A stretch of DNA of 7,021 nt from Yimella sp. (lineage in GTDB: Bacteria; Actinomycetota; Actinomycetes; Actinomycetales; Dermatophilaceae), in contig JASLFY010000260.1 in NCBI GenBank assembly GCA_030150425.1, positions 1 to 7,021 of the forward strand, written 5' to 3'. Position 1 is the stretch's first letter. Every line of letters starts with the position of its first letter. The position numbers and the translations under genes are program-made. Shown piece after piece: positions 6,207 through 7,021 of this stretch. The notes beneath the pieces were generated by a model. It did not search any database. It was not told the DNA's origin and worked only from the letters and a program-made list of their open reading frames with translations.

Positions 6207-6601
6207 CAGCTGAGGTCGTCGTACGGGGACGGCAACGCCGCGGCGCCCGTCCCTTCCGCGACCACCATGGCAGTCGCGAAGTCGCCGTCGTGGGAGATCG
6301 ACAGATGGAACCGTTCGATCCCCAGCTCCCGGGCGCGTTGCGCGACGGTTCCGGCGACGACGAAGTACGGCTGCCCGGCGTCCGTACGCCGTACGACCGC
6401 GTCGGTCCACGCCAGTCCGCTCGGTGCGCCGAGCGCCTTCGCGATGGCCTCCTTGGCCGCGAACCGGCCGGCGACGGTGGACGGCGCCGCGTCCAGCTCC
6501 TCCGCCCGGAACAGCCGGGCGGCGAGGTTCGGCGTACGTTGCAAGGTCGCGGTGAAACGACTCACCACCACCAGGTCGACGCCGACCCCGACGACGCTCA
6601 C
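6206..6601 (-). CDS. acpS: Holo-[acyl-carrier-protein] synthase
   Basis: Transfers 4'-phosphopantetheine from coenzyme A to a serine of acyl carrier protein, activating it for fatty acid synthesis; Mg-dependent, cytoplasmic, normally trimeric. It has 131 residues, within the AcpS range. Seen in sequence: GVGVDLV (5-11) with the Mg-binding Asp9, RLFRAEEL (29-36), and the hallmark GRFAAKEAIAKALG (45-58) with Glu51 as the second metal ligand and Lys50. LSISHDGDFATAMVVAE (positions about 99-115) is the usual last strand pair. About 15 residues follow the domain, rich in Gly, Ala, Pro and Asp, with no recognised motif. The GTG start at 6601 is chosen because the protein must begin just before GVGVDLV. 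The upstream sequence has only a weak GAGTGAG around the glmS stop, ten bases away. The gene follows glmS by ten bases and precedes nnr by ten, so all three are probably cotranscribed. Confidence 0.95.
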   Translation of the reverse strand: MSVVGVGVDLVVVSRFTATLQRTPNLAARLFRAEELDAAPSTVAGRFAAKEAIAKALGAPSGLAWTDAVVRRTDAGQPYFVVAGTVAQRARELGIERFHLSISHDGDFATAMVVAEGTGAAALPSPYDDLS

Positions 6602-6611
6602 GCGGACCGAC

Positions 6612-7021
6612 TCACTCGACGGTGACCGACTTCGCCAGGTTGCGCGGCTGGTCGACGTCGAGGCCCTTGGCCGTCGACAGCTCCAGCGCGAAGATCTGCA
6701 GCGGCACCACGGTCAGCAGCGGCTGCAGCAGCGGCGAGGTGTGGGGCACCCGGATGACCTCGTCGGCGAACGGCACCACGGCCTCGTCGCCCTCCTGGGC
6801 GATGACGAGGGTGCGGGCGCCGCGGGCGCGGATCTCCTGGATGTTGGAGACGACCTTCTTGTGCAGCTCGTGCGGCGTGCCCGGGCCGGGGACGACGATG
6901 AACACCGGCTGGCCGGCGTCGATGAGCGCGATGGGGCCGTGCTTGAGCTCCCCGGCGGCGAAGCCCTCGGCGTGGATGTAGGCGAGCTCCTTGAGCTTGA
7001 GCGCGCCCTCCATCGCGACCG
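6612..7021 (-). CDS. glmS: Glutamine-fructose-6-phosphate aminotransferase, C-terminal fragment (5' part beyond window)
   Basis: GlmS makes glucosamine-6-phosphate from fructose-6-phosphate and glutamine, the first step toward UDP-GlcNAc and peptidoglycan. Only the last 135 residues of a roughly 610-residue protein are present, forming the end of the second SIS (isomerase) domain. Seen in sequence: EGALKLKELAYIHAE at the fragment's start, GELKHGPIALI, and the family's invariant ending DVDQPRNLAKSVTVE. By alignment of these motifs with E. coli GlmS, the catalytic residues match: Glu488 (codon 6987-6989), His504 (6939-6941) and Lys603 (6630-6632). The frame runs open to the right edge, so the gene is cut by the window and not degraded. 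It is the most upstream gene of the visible string. Any promoter or leader, such as a glmS riboswitch or another control element, would lie outside the window. Confidence 0.97.
   Translation of the reverse strand, partial: VAMEGALKLKELAYIHAEGFAAGELKHGPIALIDAGQPVFIVVPGPGTPHELHKKVVSNIQEIRARGARTLVIAQEGDEAVVPFADEVIRVPHTSPLLQPLLTVVPLQIFALELSTAKGLDVDQPRNLAKSVTVE

Noticed and set aside
4681..6213. Long open frame on the plus strand (510 codons) opposite nnr
   Set aside because: Same composition artefact. The minus strand carries an unmistakable two-domain Nnr with ribosome binding site, and no start signal or motif was seen on the plus strand.
1..7021. Mobile elements, CRISPR arrays, tRNA or rRNA genes, phage or defence genes
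   Set aside because: No transposase, integrase, direct-repeat array, cloverleaf-like sequence or defence motif was seen. Nearly all bases are accounted for by housekeeping genes.

Overview
This is a gene-dense, high-GC window (GC roughly 70% by eye) in which nine genes, seven complete and one cut at each edge, all lie on the minus strand and cover almost every base. Reading in the direction of transcription, from the right edge to the left, the order is: glmS (3' end only), acpS, a fused nnrE-nnrD (nnr), alr, an alpha/beta hydrolase, tsaE, tsaB, rimI and tsaD (5' three quarters only). The GC-rich codon use, frequent GTG starts, the glmS-acpS-nnr-alr order and the alr-hydrolase-tsaE-tsaB-rimI-tsaD order all point to the chromosome of an actinobacterium. 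A Nocardioides-like or other Propionibacteriales or Streptomyces-like member is plausible, but the genus cannot be read from this sequence.

Layout: bases 6612-7021 encode the end of GlmS (glucosamine-6-phosphate synthase, feeding UDP-GlcNAc and peptidoglycan). After 10 bases comes acpS (6206-6601, which activates acyl carrier protein). After another 10 bases comes nnr (4774-6195, NAD(P)HX repair). A 40-base gap, the longest non-coding stretch in the window, holds a GC-rich inverted repeat and the alr ribosome binding site. Next is alr (3564-4733, D-alanine supply), overlapped by the hydrolase (2369-3571). Then tsaE, tsaB, rimI and tsaD follow, each starting inside the last four bases of its predecessor.

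The genes form three functional groups that probably share a transcript: cell-envelope precursors (glmS, alr), cofactor or carrier-protein maintenance (acpS, nnr), and the tRNA t6A37 modification machinery (tsaB, tsaD, tsaE) together with the protein N-acetyltransferase rimI. The first t6A enzyme, TsaC, is not in the window and must be elsewhere. The hydrolase is the only gene whose substrate cannot be named. It has an intact catalytic triad, an N-terminal hydrophobic segment and an unusual Arg/Lys/Ala/Ser-rich basic tail.

No promoter, RNA gene, mobile element, CRISPR array or phage feature was seen. The window is essentially ordinary housekeeping DNA, and I found no convincing undescribed multi-gene system. 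The most unusual signal is at the DNA level. The palindrome CGTACG occurs about 15 times, in three different codon phases, and every GTA valine codon I could find (six of six) lies inside it, before an arginine codon.
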